The notes: a model not told the origin generated them from the sequence alone. A stretch of DNA of 64,000 nt from Ruegeria sp. R13_0 (GCF_017743995.1 NZ_JAGHRB010000006.1:216332-280331), one strand, 5' to 3'; numbered from the stretch's first letter, positions 25,661-33,432 are shown. Numbers and translations are program-made.

Positions 25661-26418
25661 TGGCTGCCCCAACCTTGTCTGTCGCGGAAGGAAGCGCAGG
25701 TCTGCGCATCGAGAAACTGCGCAAATCCTATCGGAAAAAAACCGTGATCCGGGACGTGTCCATGACGCTCGACCGGTCCGAGGTTGTAGCACTGCTGGGT
25801 CCGAACGGGTCGGGTAAGACCACGACCTTTTACTCGGTCGCCGGGCTGGTCTTTCCCGAAGCAGGGAAAGTCACGATAGACGGGCAGAATGTCACGACCT
25901 TGCCGATGTATCGGCGCGCGCGTCTTGGGATCGGCTACCTGCCGCAGGAGATGTCGATTTTCCGCGGCATGAGCGTCGAGGACAATATCGCCTCGGTTTT
26001 GGATATCACCGTCAAGCACGCCCATCGCCGGAAAGAGCGGTTGGAGGAGCTGCTGTCGGATTTCTCGATCGAACACCTACGCCGCGCGCCAGCGCTTGCT
26101 CTGTCGGGCGGTGAACGACGCCGGGTCGAGATCGCGCGCTGTCTGGCCGCCGATCCGAAATATCTGCTGCTCGACGAACCCTTTGCGGGCGTTGATCCGA
26201 TCAGTGTGGGGGACATCCGGCATCTGGTGGCTGATCTGAAGAAACGCGGGATTGGCGTGTTAATCACCGACCACAACGTGCGCGAAACACTCGAGATCGT
26301 GGATCGCGCCTATATCCTGCATGACGGGCAGGTTCTGATGTCAGGTACACCTGACGAAGTGGTCGAGAACGAAAACGTGCGCCGGGTTTATCTGGGCGAA
26401 AACTTCCGTATTTCATAG
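25660..26418 (+). CDS. lptB: LPS export ABC transporter ATPase LptB
   Basis: LptB powers LPS extraction from the inner membrane. The 252 residues have Walker A GPNGSGKTT (47-55), the Q-loop GYLPQEMSIFRGMSVEDNIA and signature LSGGERRRVEIARCL. Walker B is YLLLDEPFAGVDP, and the H-loop is VLITDHNVRETL. The C-terminal VYLGENFRI is typical of LptB. Its coupling to lptA confirms the assignment. In many relatives rpoN follows here; it does not in this window. Confidence 0.96.
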   Translation: MAAPTLSVAEGSAGLRIEKLRKSYRKKTVIRDVSMTLDRSEVVALLGPNGSGKTTTFYSVAGLVFPEAGKVTIDGQNVTTLPMYRRARLGIGYLPQEMSIFRGMSVEDNIASVLDITVKHAHRRKERLEELLSDFSIEHLRRAPALALSGGERRRVEIARCLAADPKYLLLDEPFAGVDPISVGDIRHLVADLKKRGIGVLITDHNVRETLEIVDRAYILHDGQVLMSGTPDEVVENENVRRVYLGENFRIS

Positions 26419-26670
26419 GGTTGGGCGATTTTTCGCCGGAAGATTTGCGGAAATCGCGTATATACACCGCTGTTTTGATTGACTCTTCCGCCGCCTCTTG
26501 TCTCAATTGGGGTATGGCATTTATTCGGTTCCAGTCTGGATCTCGATACCCCTTCACGGAAGGGCAGGGACGGCAGCAACCGATCAAAATGTCGATATCC
26601 CCCACCCGATAAAAACAAGCATGTTGCGTGACGCGACGTCAGAATGGGTGTGAATTGTGAAGGAGACCAC
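26419..26670 (+). other. intergenic region upstream of hpf with inverted repeats
   Basis: This 252-base gap has no convincing gene. GGGGTAT (26509-26515) can pair with ATACCCC (26546-26552), enclosing a TCCA/TGGA mini-hairpin. CCCTTC (26550-26555) with GAAGGG (26559-26564) forms a competing hairpin that shares the CCC. It may be a structured hpf leader. No SRP RNA, 6S RNA or tRNA signature was recognised. Confidence 0.4.
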
Positions 26671-27234
26671 ATGCGTTACCAAATCAGCGGAAAACAGATC
26701 GACATCGGTGCGGCCCTGCAGACCCACGTGCAGACCGAACTGGGCGAAGTTGTTGGCAAATATGCCCAGCGCCCGACCGACGCCAATGTCGTCTTTTCCC
26801 GTTCGGCGCATGAATATGTATGCGAAACGACTGTACATTTATCCACCGGCCTGACCGCTCAGGCCAAGGCCCACGCGACCGAGATCTATGCAGCGTTCGA
26901 GGCATGCTGTGACAAGATGGAAACACAGTTGCGCCGCTACAAGCGCCGCCTTAAGGACCATCACAAGGATCGTTCTGAGCCTGTTGAACTCTTTGGGGCG
27001 TCCTCTTATATCCTCGCCTCTGACGAATCGAACACGGCAGATGAACCCGAATCGCTACAGCCCATGATTGTGGCTGAGATGGAAACGAAGATCCCATCGC
27101 TCAGCGTTGGTGAGGCCGTAATGCAAATGGAACTTGCCGGTGCGCCGGTGTTGGTGTTCCGGAATGAGAACAAGGATGGGTTGAATGTCGTGTATCGCCG
27201 CGATGACGGCAATATCGGCTGGATCGATCCTTAA
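26671..27234 (+). CDS. hpf: long-form ribosome hibernation factor HPF
   Basis: HPF binds the 30S subunit and dimerises ribosomes in stationary phase. The N-terminal domain (about 1-110) shows MRYQISGKQIDIGAALQTHV and CDKMETQLRRYKRRLKDHHK. The C-terminal dimerisation domain (about 130-187) has VEMEAKPLS-like VAEMETKIPSLSVGEAVMQM and ends VVYRRDDGNIGWIDP. The 187-residue length marks the long form. ATG at 26671 follows AAGGAG. Location before ptsN is conserved in proteobacteria. Confidence 0.93.
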   Translation: MRYQISGKQIDIGAALQTHVQTELGEVVGKYAQRPTDANVVFSRSAHEYVCETTVHLSTGLTAQAKAHATEIYAAFEACCDKMETQLRRYKRRLKDHHKDRSEPVELFGASSYILASDESNTADEPESLQPMIVAEMETKIPSLSVGEAVMQMELAGAPVLVFRNENKDGLNVVYRRDDGNIGWIDP

Positions 27235-27291
27235 ACAGGCAAGTTGAGAGAGATCGGCCTTAGCACGCAAAGGCCGCTATGGAGCATGATC

Positions 27292-27756
27292 ATGGAGCTT
27301 TCGAGCATTTTAAAGCCCGAAGCAGTACGTGTGTTATCTGCCGCTTCTAGCAAGAAGCGGCTGTTTCAGGAAATCGGCGATGTTGCTGCCGGTGCTTTGG
27401 ACCTGGATGCCCAGGTCGTCGTGGATTGCCTGCTGGAGCGCGAAAGCCTCGGGCCCACGGGTGTGGGGCATGGCGTGGCATTGCCACATGCGCGGCTGGG
27501 CGGGATCGAGTCGGTCTCGGGCGTTTTTGTGATGCTTGAAAAGCCGATCGACTTTAGCGCGGTTGACCGTCAGCCAGTGGATATCGCCTTTGCGCTGTTT
27601 GCCCCCGAAGAGGCGGGTGTGGATCACCTCAAGGCTTTGGCACTGGTGTCGCGCACCCTTCGTGACAGCGCTGTTTGCGCCAAGCTGCGGGCGAACCCCG
27701 ATCCGGTCAAGCTATACGCGATCCTGACCGAAGCGCAGTCCATGCAAGCCGCCTAA
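27292..27756 (+). CDS. ptsN: nitrogen PTS enzyme IIA (PtsN)
   Basis: PtsN is a regulatory phosphocarrier of the PTS-Ntr branch. The 154 residues hold the phosphoacceptor His66 in GHGVALPHARLGGIESV, and the family's C-terminal blocks DHLKALALVSRTLRDSAV. ATG at 27292 has GGAG seven bases upstream; ATG at 27286 is an alternative, and the 16-residue extension from 27244 has no family support. A strong terminator follows. Confidence 0.92.
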   Translation: MELSSILKPEAVRVLSAASSKKRLFQEIGDVAAGALDLDAQVVVDCLLERESLGPTGVGHGVALPHARLGGIESVSGVFVMLEKPIDFSAVDRQPVDIAFALFAPEEAGVDHLKALALVSRTLRDSAVCAKLRANPDPVKLYAILTEAQSMQAA

Positions 27757-27770
27757 AGCGCAGTTAAAAA

Positions 27771-27806
27771 ACAAAAAAAGCCCGCAAATACTGCGGGCTT
27801 TTTTGT
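27771..27806 (+). terminator. rho-independent terminator after ptsN
   Basis: AAGCCCGCA and TGCGGGCTT pair around a short AATAC loop and are followed by TTTTTGTT. The A-rich run before the stem would act as a T-run on the other strand, so it could also stop transcripts of the convergent CAP gene. Confidence 0.9.
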
Positions 27807-27825
27807 TGTTGGGAAGGGCTAAGTG

Positions 27826-28341
27826 TCAGCCGCCGGTTCCCATTTCCAGCGTCCACCAGATCTTACCGCCGTTTTCCTGATGCCACGCAAAACCCATCTG
27901 GGTGGCCTGGGGATCCAGGATCACGGAACGGGGGCCGGGTTCCTGCATCCAGGCGGCCAGTGTCTCGGTTTCCGTCTCATAAGTTTCCGAGATGGCCTCG
28001 CCCAGGAATGTCCCGAAATAGCCCACACGTGCTGCACGGTCGATCGGGGAAGAGCCATCCGATCCGAAGTGCCAGGGGCGATTCTGCCGGGCCATATCCT
28101 TGGAATGCGTCGCGGCCGCCGCGTTCAACTGAGAGTTCAGCTGTACGGACTGCAAGCCCTGCGCTTGCCGCAGTGCATTCACCGAATCGAGCATGCGGAA
28201 CTGCAGCTTCTCGGGGTTGCCGCGGATTTTGTAAACTGAGGGCAAGGGGCGACCGTCGGCACCCAGCGCCGTGGTCCCCGTGTCGGTACATGCCGCCAAG
28301 GCGACAAGGCAAATCAACAGAAAAGAAAAGATACGCGTCAT
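27826..28341 (-). CDS. CAP-domain (SCP/PR1) lipoprotein
   Basis: The protein begins MTRIFSFLLICLVALAACTD, a lipoprotein signal with lipobox LAAC and lipidated Cys18. The rest is a CAP domain: MLDSVNALRQAQGLQSVQLN, AAATHSKDMARQNRPWHFGS (with His, Ser and Asp as in the CAP cleft) and the ending GFAWHQENGGKIWWTLEMG. Bacterial CAP proteins of this type act at the cell surface, with unknown substrate. ATG at 28341 has AGGTCG upstream. A copy of the TetR operator found near 60.4 kb lies 50 bases upstream. Confidence 0.85.
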   Translation of the reverse strand: MTRIFSFLLICLVALAACTDTGTTALGADGRPLPSVYKIRGNPEKLQFRMLDSVNALRQAQGLQSVQLNSQLNAAAATHSKDMARQNRPWHFGSDGSSPIDRAARVGYFGTFLGEAISETYETETETLAAWMQEPGPRSVILDPQATQMGFAWHQENGGKIWWTLEMGTGG

Positions 28342-28390
28342 GATCGACCTGATTATTGTGTCGTTAACGGGCATAACGCGCTAGGCTGTC

Positions 28391-28406
28391 TTGAGCAAAC
28401 GCACAA
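28391..28406 (-). promoter_or_regulatory. distant copy of the TetR-type operator, upstream of the CAP gene
   Basis: TTGAGCAAACGCACAA matches the operator copy at 60389-60404 (TTGAGCAAACGCTCAA) at 15 of 16 positions. It lies in the promoter region of the CAP lipoprotein gene, between divergent genes. The mismatch breaks the palindrome in one arm, so binding would be weaker. Confidence 0.4.
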
Positions 28407-28510
28407 TGACCAAACCCTGCATGATTCTGCCGGTTTGGTTTGCGACTGAAGCATTCTGGCAATAAAATGTGCCAGATTTTACATTTCGCCATAACGAAGG
28501 ACCTTTTGTC

Positions 28511-29110
28511 ATGGTTAAAAAGCACATTCCTCTTTCGACCCGCCGGGGGTTTCTGGTCGGAGCCTCGTCTCTGCTGGCCTCGCCTACGATCGCGCAGTAT
28601 ATCCCGGGCGACCCGCTGCGCCCGGCCCCTGAACCCGAAGCGCCGGTGCGGCGCAACGTCTCGGGTTTCCGTGCACAGGACTGGCGGCCTTATTTTTCGA
28701 GCACCAGAAACGGGGCCATTCTGGTCGACACCACGTCACGAGCGCTGCATTATTGGTCAAGTGATCAATCTGTGTACAAACTCTACCCCTCTTCGGTTCC
28801 TTTGACCGAAGAAATGACCCGTCGCGGGCGCACCAGTGTCATTCGCAAGGTTGAGGGGCCAAGTTGGTCTCCGACGCCGTCGATGAAGAAGCGAAACCCC
28901 GAATGGCCCGATTACATCCCGCCCGGCCCCGATAACCCATTGGGAACGCACGCTTTGTATCTGGGGTGGAAGTATTACCGCATCCACGGCACCCATGACA
29001 CGCGCAAGATCGGGCGGAAATCTTCGAATGGCTGCATCGGCCTGTTCAACGAAGACATCGCCGAGCTGTTCTCAATGGCGAAGGTCGGCACGCAAGTGTT
29101 GCTAATTTGA
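28511..29110 (+). CDS. exported L,D-transpeptidase (YkuD family)
   Basis: The enzyme cross-links peptidoglycan or attaches proteins to it. The N-terminus TRRGFLVGASSLLASPTIA (Arg11-Arg12) looks like a Tat signal. The catalytic block spans His159 (YRIHGTHD) to Cys175 (SSNGCIGLFNEDI), the HGT...S-N-G-C form of YkuD domains. ATG at 28511 follows GAAGGA. At 199 residues it is one domain without a peptidoglycan-binding module. It faces away from the CAP gene across 169 bases that contain paired CTGGCA/TGCCAG and AAATGT/ACATTT repeats. Confidence 0.88.
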   Translation: MVKKHIPLSTRRGFLVGASSLLASPTIAQYIPGDPLRPAPEPEAPVRRNVSGFRAQDWRPYFSSTRNGAILVDTTSRALHYWSSDQSVYKLYPSSVPLTEEMTRRGRTSVIRKVEGPSWSPTPSMKKRNPEWPDYIPPGPDNPLGTHALYLGWKYYRIHGTHDTRKIGRKSSNGCIGLFNEDIAELFSMAKVGTQVLLI

Positions 29111-29250
29111 CGACATTTTCGCTCACCGACTCGATTAATCGGCAAGTTGCAATTGCATTCCAACCGCTTTGCTGATTAGAAAAATATCACGAGGTAAGTC
29201 TTAGATGTGCGGTTCCGCGGACTGGAGCCGTGCAGATTCTGGAGGTTAAT

Positions 29251-29433
29251 ATGAAAAAACTCGTTCTCGCCGCTGCACTGACCGCTGCTGCTTCGACCGC
29301 TTATGCCGGTAACCTGGAAGAGCCGGTTGTTGAGGCACCTGTAGTTGTTGAAGAGACCCAGGGCACGTCGCAGGGCATCGTCCTGCCGCTGATCCTGCTG
29401 GTTGTTGTTGCCGCAGCTATTGCAGCAAGCTAA
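29251..29433 (+). CDS. small exported protein with one membrane helix
   Basis: The 60-residue protein has a signal peptide (MKKLVLAAALTAAASTAYA), a short acidic Val/Glu/Pro segment (EEPVVEAPVVVEETQ) and a C-terminal hydrophobic helix (IVLPLILLVVVAAAIAA). GGAGG lies seven bases before the ATG. From memory, similar small roseobacter proteins are sometimes labelled 'ferrochelatase' because hemH lies next door; nothing in the sequence supports an enzyme. Its function is unknown. A strong terminator follows, so it has its own transcript and may be abundant. Confidence 0.8.
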   Translation: MKKLVLAAALTAAASTAYAGNLEEPVVEAPVVVEETQGTSQGIVLPLILLVVVAAAIAAS

Positions 29434-29454
29434 TTCAACGAGCATTATCCAGAG

Positions 29455-29488
29455 AAAAGGCGGTGGAGCTTTCCACCGCCTTTTTTCA
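29455..29488 (+). terminator. rho-independent terminator after the small exported protein
   Basis: AAGGCGGTGGA pairs with TCCACCGCCTT around a GCTT loop and is followed by a T-run. It is a textbook intrinsic terminator 25 bases after the stop codon. Confidence 0.92.
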
Positions 29489-29512
29489 TGTCCAGCTATC
29501 GGCGCTGGTTAT

Positions 29513-29610
29513 AGCGCTTCGAGTCTATTTTGTATCGCTAATTCGCTGCTTTTCTCTTCCGTCGAACGCGAAAAGCGATACAGGGCGCTTCAACGAAAAC
29601 TCGAAACGCT
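29513..29610. repeat. nested inverted-repeat element at the 3' end of hemH
   Basis: The outer arms AGCGCTTCGAG (29513-29523) and CTCGAAACGCT (29600-29610) pair at 10 of 11 positions. Perfect inner arms GTATCGC (29532-29538) and GCGATAC (29575-29581) lie inside, with further CTTTTC/GAAAAG pairing. The right end touches the hemH stop codon. It could be a long 3'-UTR hairpin or a small non-autonomous (MITE-like) element. Confidence 0.55.
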
Positions 29611-30660
29611 TTAGTTCAGCCAGCCGTTGAGGTTGTCTTCGATGATCTTGCCCAAAGCGGCGATATGCGAATCATCGTCGTTGAGGCAGGGGATATAGGT
29701 GAAGTGTTCACCGCCGGCCTCTTCAAAGCTGTCCTTGATCTCTTCGTTGATCTCTTCCAGCGTCTCGATGCAATCGGCCGAGAACGCCGGCGCAATCACC
29801 GCGATGTTCTTTTTGCCCTGTTTCGCCAGATCGGCCACATGGTCGACCGTATAGGGTTTCAACCATTCCTCAGGGCCAAAGCGTGACTGGAAGGTTGAGA
29901 CCAGCTGATCGTCCGACCAGCCGAGCCGCTCTTTCAGTAATCGTGAGGTCTTGACGCATTGGCAATGATAGGGATCGCCCTGTTGCAGATATCGTTCAGG
30001 CATCCCGTGGTAGGAGCAGACCAGCACATCCGGCTTGGTCTCCATCTTGGCATAGGCGCGTTCGACGGATTGGGCCAACGCCTCAATATAGGTGGGTTCG
30101 TCGTAATAGGCGGGCACCGTACGGCTCGCAGGTTGCCAGGGTTCCTCCATCAGGCAACGGAAGAACTGGTCATTGGCGGTTGCCGTCGTGGCCCCGGCAT
30201 AGTGCGGATAGAGCGGGAAGAACAGGATACGGTCGCATCCCTCTGCCACCATATTCCGGACCTTGGATTTGGTCGACGGATTGCCGTAGCGCATGCAGAA
30301 ATCGACCATCACCTGATCGCCATAGCGGGCCTGCATCGCATCGCGCAGCTTGGCGGTCTGGTCCTTGGTGATCGTCATCAGCGGGCTTTCACCCTTGTCG
30401 TGATTCCAGATCGACTTGTAGGCCTCGCCCGAGCTGAAGGGGCGTTTGGTCAGGATGATTGCCTGCAGAATCGGCTGCCATTTCCACGCCGGATAGTCGA
30501 TCACGCGGCGGTCCGAGAGGAACTCGTTCAGATAACGGCGCATTGGCCAATAGCTGTAGTGATCGGGCGTGCCCAAATTGGCCAGCAGGATGCCCACGCG
30601 CCCCATTTTAACCTTGGGGTGGTCGGCTGGTGCATGCACGGGGCGTGTTGCGTCAAACAT
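29611..30660 (-). CDS. hemH: ferrochelatase
   Basis: HemH inserts Fe2+ into protoporphyrin IX, the last step of protoheme synthesis. The 349-residue protein has VGILLANLGTPDHYSYWPMR and the SYHGMPERYLQQGDPYHCQC block with the catalytic His. The VAVIAPAF-type segment IAVIAPAFSADCIETLEEIN, which carries the conserved metal-side Glu region, follows. ATG at 30660 follows AGGAAG; the 20 extra residues of the longer frame are not typical. It is on the same strand as, and downstream of, the methyltransferase gene. Confidence 0.95.
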   Translation of the reverse strand: MFDATRPVHAPADHPKVKMGRVGILLANLGTPDHYSYWPMRRYLNEFLSDRRVIDYPAWKWQPILQAIILTKRPFSSGEAYKSIWNHDKGESPLMTITKDQTAKLRDAMQARYGDQVMVDFCMRYGNPSTKSKVRNMVAEGCDRILFFPLYPHYAGATTATANDQFFRCLMEEPWQPASRTVPAYYDEPTYIEALAQSVERAYAKMETKPDVLVCSYHGMPERYLQQGDPYHCQCVKTSRLLKERLGWSDDQLVSTFQSRFGPEEWLKPYTVDHVADLAKQGKKNIAVIAPAFSADCIETLEEINEEIKDSFEEAGGEHFTYIPCLNDDDSHIAALGKIIEDNLNGWLN

Positions 30661-30716
30661 TTGGGTCTTCCTGCATTTTCTAGGTCTGGCCTGAGATAAG
30701 GGGAAATATCCGGTCG

Positions 30717-31547
30717 TCAATCGGACAGTTTGCCTTCATCTGTACCAAGGGCTTCGGCAAGGCGCATCCGGGCGGATCCTGGTCGCAGCGGTTTGGGTTG
30801 GCTGACGTCTGGTGACCAGCCGGTCAGGCAGATCATCTCGAACGTGGCGGGCAGGCGGCCTTGAGGCGTCGCGAAGTGTTCCGCGTAGATACTCTGCGCG
30901 CGTTCGAACACCTTGCGGCGGGTCGGGGATTTCAATCGGTTGGTCAGCACGTTGGTCTCGGCCATTGCGCGCAGGTCCTGCATCAGATGGGTCAGGTCGC
31001 GATATTCCGCCGTCATAGGTACCGCATCCGCCACCGGCAGCGCCAACCCCGCGCGTTGCAGCAGAGCGCCCAGATCCCGCAGCTCTCCCATCGGAGCGAT
31101 TCGGGGGCTGAGGCCACCGGTCACCTCGATTTCGGCCTGCCCCACGGCGGCGCGCAGCTGATGCAGGGTTTCTCCGCCGAGACAGACGGTCAGAAGCAAC
31201 CCGTCCGGGCGTAAGGCGCGGTGGCATTGGATCAGCTGGCCGACCGGGTCATTGGCCCAATGCAGGGCCATCGCGTGAACCACGAGATCATGCGTGCCGG
31301 GCGTAAGCGCCAGCGTTTCCTCATCCGCCACGAGTGTCGCGCCGGTCAGGGTATCCTGCCAGATATGCGCAAACGGGGTCACAATCGCGGGCGCTGTAAA
31401 GGTTCTGTTAACCATGCCCAGCCGATCCTGCACCTCGTCCACAGCGGCGCGGTGCAGAAACAGGGCCTCATCCTGAACCCGCGCGCGGCGGTGGCGCAGG
31501 GTGGCTCGGTCGAACAGGGGGGGTGCATTGGACGCAGGCATTTTCAT
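30717..31547 (-). CDS. SAM-dependent methyltransferase, BioC/NDUFAF5-like
   Basis: The 276-residue protein has a class I methyltransferase fold. The visible part includes LVVHAMALHWANDPVGQLIQ and CHRALRPDGLLLTVCLGGET, a pattern shared with BioC and with the complex I assembly factor NDUFAF5. The glycine-rich SAM loop is degenerate, which is unusual for an active enzyme. A role is not proven; in alphaproteobacteria the NDUFAF5-like reading is more likely than biotin synthesis. ATG at 31547 is chosen; 31565 is possible. Its start overlaps the longest comF frame on the other strand. Confidence 0.7.
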   Translation of the reverse strand: MKMPASNAPPLFDRATLRHRRARVQDEALFLHRAAVDEVQDRLGMVNRTFTAPAIVTPFAHIWQDTLTGATLVADEETLALTPGTHDLVVHAMALHWANDPVGQLIQCHRALRPDGLLLTVCLGGETLHQLRAAVGQAEIEVTGGLSPRIAPMGELRDLGALLQRAGLALPVADAVPMTAEYRDLTHLMQDLRAMAETNVLTNRLKSPTRRKVFERAQSIYAEHFATPQGRLPATFEMICLTGWSPDVSQPKPLRPGSARMRLAEALGTDEGKLSD

Positions 31548-32292
31548 ACCCCGCAGGTATCGCATTTGGCCCCGAGTTCAAACAGCGTTGCACCTGATCT
31601 ATCCCCCGCGATGCATGAGCTGCGGAGAGCTGACCGAATCCGACTTTGGCCTCTGTGCAACATGTTGGCGGGACACGCCGTTCATCGGCGGAACGGTCTG
31701 CGACAGTTGCGGCATGCCCGTCCCCGGCGAAAGGGACGGCTTTCGGATCGACTGTGACGATTGCCGAATAACGCTGCGTCCGTGGCAGGACGGGCGCGCA
31801 GCGCTGCTGTACAAGGGGCGGGCGAAATCCCTGGTCCTGGCCTTGAAACATGGCGATCGGCCCGAGCTGGCCAAACCCGCCGCGCGCTGGATGGCGCAGG
31901 CAGGCCGAGAGGTTCTGAAGCCCGACATGCTGATCGCTCCGGTTCCCCTGCACTGGTCCCGCCTGGTGAAACGGCGGTACAACCAATCGGCGCTTCTGGC
32001 GCAGCATCTGGGGCGCGAGACAGGGTTGGAGGTCTGCCCGGACCTGCTGGTGCGCACGGCGCGCACCCCGGTTCTGGACGGCAAGACCGCCGTCCAACGG
32101 GCCGAGGCACTGGATGGGGTCATTGCACCGCATCCCAAACGGCATCAGCGCATTAAAGGGCGCGATATCCTGTTGGTGGATGACGTGATGACTTCGGGTG
32201 CCACGCTGGCGGCCTGTACGCGGGCGTGTCTTGCCGCAGGGGCAAATCATATTTTCGTGTTGGTGCTGGCGCGCGTTGCCAAGGATGCCTAA
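31501..32292 (+). CDS. ComF-family phosphoribosyltransferase-like protein
   Basis: ComF proteins combine a zinc-binding N-terminus with a phosphoribosyltransferase (PRTase) fold and act in DNA uptake or repair in some species. Four Cys pairs are visible (CMSC, CATC, CDSC, CDDC). The PRTase part has LLYKGRAKSLVLALKHGDRP, PVPLHWSRLVKRRYNQSALL and the PRPP loop DILLVDDVMTSGATLAACTR. The GTG at 31501 overlaps the divergent methyltransferase start by 47 bases; a later start, for example TTG at 31528, is possible, so the N-terminus is uncertain. It leads a run with grxC and an amidase. Confidence 0.85.
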   Translation: MARSNRGGALDAGIFIPRRYRIWPRVQTALHLIYPPRCMSCGELTESDFGLCATCWRDTPFIGGTVCDSCGMPVPGERDGFRIDCDDCRITLRPWQDGRAALLYKGRAKSLVLALKHGDRPELAKPAARWMAQAGREVLKPDMLIAPVPLHWSRLVKRRYNQSALLAQHLGRETGLEVCPDLLVRTARTPVLDGKTAVQRAEALDGVIAPHPKRHQRIKGRDILLVDDVMTSGATLAACTRACLAAGANHIFVLVLARVAKDA

Positions 32293-32330
32293 TTCGCACA
32301 AGATCGTGTGAAACCCGAAGGGACGGATTT

Positions 32331-32588
32331 ATGAAACCTGTTGAAATCTACACATCGCCTCTGTGCGGCTTCTGCCACGCGGCCAAGCGCCTGCTGAAGC
32401 AAAAAGGGGTCGAGTTCAAGGAAATCGACGTCTTGCTGCACCCCAAGCGCAAGCCCGAGATGATCAAGCGCGCCGGTGGCAAACGCACCGTGCCGCAGAT
32501 CTTCATCGGCCCCGATCACGTGGGCGGCTGTGATGACCTCTATGAGCTGGACCGTCAGGGCAAGCTGGACCGTCTTCTGGCGGCGTGA
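32331..32588 (+). CDS. grxC: dithiol glutaredoxin (GrxC type)
   Basis: The 85-residue protein is a single thioredoxin-fold domain with active site CGFC (VEIYTSPLCGFCHAAKRLLK), the TVPQIFIG cis-Pro segment and GGCDDLYELDRQGKLD. The CGFC motif replaces the common CPYC but is known in related glutaredoxins. ATG at 32331 follows GAAGGGA. Its stop overlaps the amidase start by one base (TGATG), so the two are coupled. Confidence 0.92.
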   Translation: MKPVEIYTSPLCGFCHAAKRLLKQKGVEFKEIDVLLHPKRKPEMIKRAGGKRTVPQIFIGPDHVGGCDDLYELDRQGKLDRLLAA

Positions 32589-33418
32589 TGAAGACTGCTC
32601 TGCTGCAAATCACCTCGTCGGACGATCCGGCTGCGAATCTGCAAATGGTGCGCGCCATGATGGCCGAGGCCGCCGAGCAGGGCGCGCAGTTCATCCTGAC
32701 CCCCGAGGTCACGAATTGCGTGTCCAACAGCACCACGCGGCAGCGCGAGGTGTTGCAGCATGAGGAAGACGACACAACTCTGGCCGGTCTGCGGGCGCAG
32801 GCGGCCGAGTGGGGTGTTTGGTTGCTGATCGGATCATTGGGGATCAAGACCCATGATGCGGATGGCCGTTTTGCCAACCGGTGCTTCATGATCGACCCCA
32901 AGGGGCAGATCGTGGCGCGTTATGACAAGATCCACATGTTCGATGTGCAGGTGACCGAGACCGAAACCTTCCGCGAATCGGCCAATTACCGCCCCGGCAA
33001 CAAGGCCGTCATTGCCGAGACGGAATTCGGCAAGGTCGGCCTGACCATCTGCTATGACATCCGCTTTCCGCATCTGCATGCCGCGCTGGCGCAGGCCGGG
33101 GCGCGGATTTTGACGGTTCCGGCGGCGTTTTCGCCTGTCACAGGGGCCGCGCATTGGGAAGCGCTGCTGCGCGCCCGCGCGATTGAGACCGGCTGCTGGG
33201 TTCTGGCCCCTGCGCAAACCGGCACCCATCCCAAAACGCGGGGCAAAACCCGACACACCCATGGTCACAGCATGGTCGTCGCCCCTTGGGGAGAGGTTCT
33301 GATCGACGCAGGGACCGATCCGGGCATTCACTTTTTCGAATTGAATGATAGTTCTGTGTCCGAGGCGCGCCGTCGCGTGCCCTCATTGACCCATGTGCGG
33401 GCTTTTGACGGCCCCTGA
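32588..33418 (+). CDS. nitrilase-superfamily amidase (Nit1/Nit2-like)
   Basis: The 276-residue enzyme has the Glu-Lys-Cys triad of carbon-nitrogen hydrolases. The Glu is in FILTPEVTN, the Lys in RYDKIHMFDVQV and the Cys in LTICYDIRFPHLH. The spacing and the HMFDVQV block are typical of the Nit branch that hydrolyses deaminated glutathione or omega-amides, which would suit the neighbouring glutaredoxin. Substrate is inferred. It is translationally coupled to grxC. Confidence 0.9.
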   Translation: MKTALLQITSSDDPAANLQMVRAMMAEAAEQGAQFILTPEVTNCVSNSTTRQREVLQHEEDDTTLAGLRAQAAEWGVWLLIGSLGIKTHDADGRFANRCFMIDPKGQIVARYDKIHMFDVQVTETETFRESANYRPGNKAVIAETEFGKVGLTICYDIRFPHLHAALAQAGARILTVPAAFSPVTGAAHWEALLRARAIETGCWVLAPAQTGTHPKTRGKTRHTHGHSMVVAPWGEVLIDAGTDPGIHFFELNDSSVSEARRRVPSLTHVRAFDGP

Positions 33419-33432
33419 ACCAGAACCGGACC

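Noticed and set aside
26419..26670. SRP (4.5S) RNA or tRNA gene in the lptB-hpf gap
   Set aside because: Short matches to GGAAGGGCAG-like bases occur, but the conserved SRP loop and any tRNA T-arm are missing.
28441..28510. Sigma-54 promoter ahead of the L,D-transpeptidase (CTGGCA...TGCCAG)
   Set aside because: The spacing and second element do not fit TGGCAC-N5-TTGC; the pairing looks like a plain inverted repeat.
28469..28510. Longer N-terminus for the L,D-transpeptidase
   Set aside because: The later ATG follows GAAGGA and gives a proper Tat-type signal; the extension would bury it.
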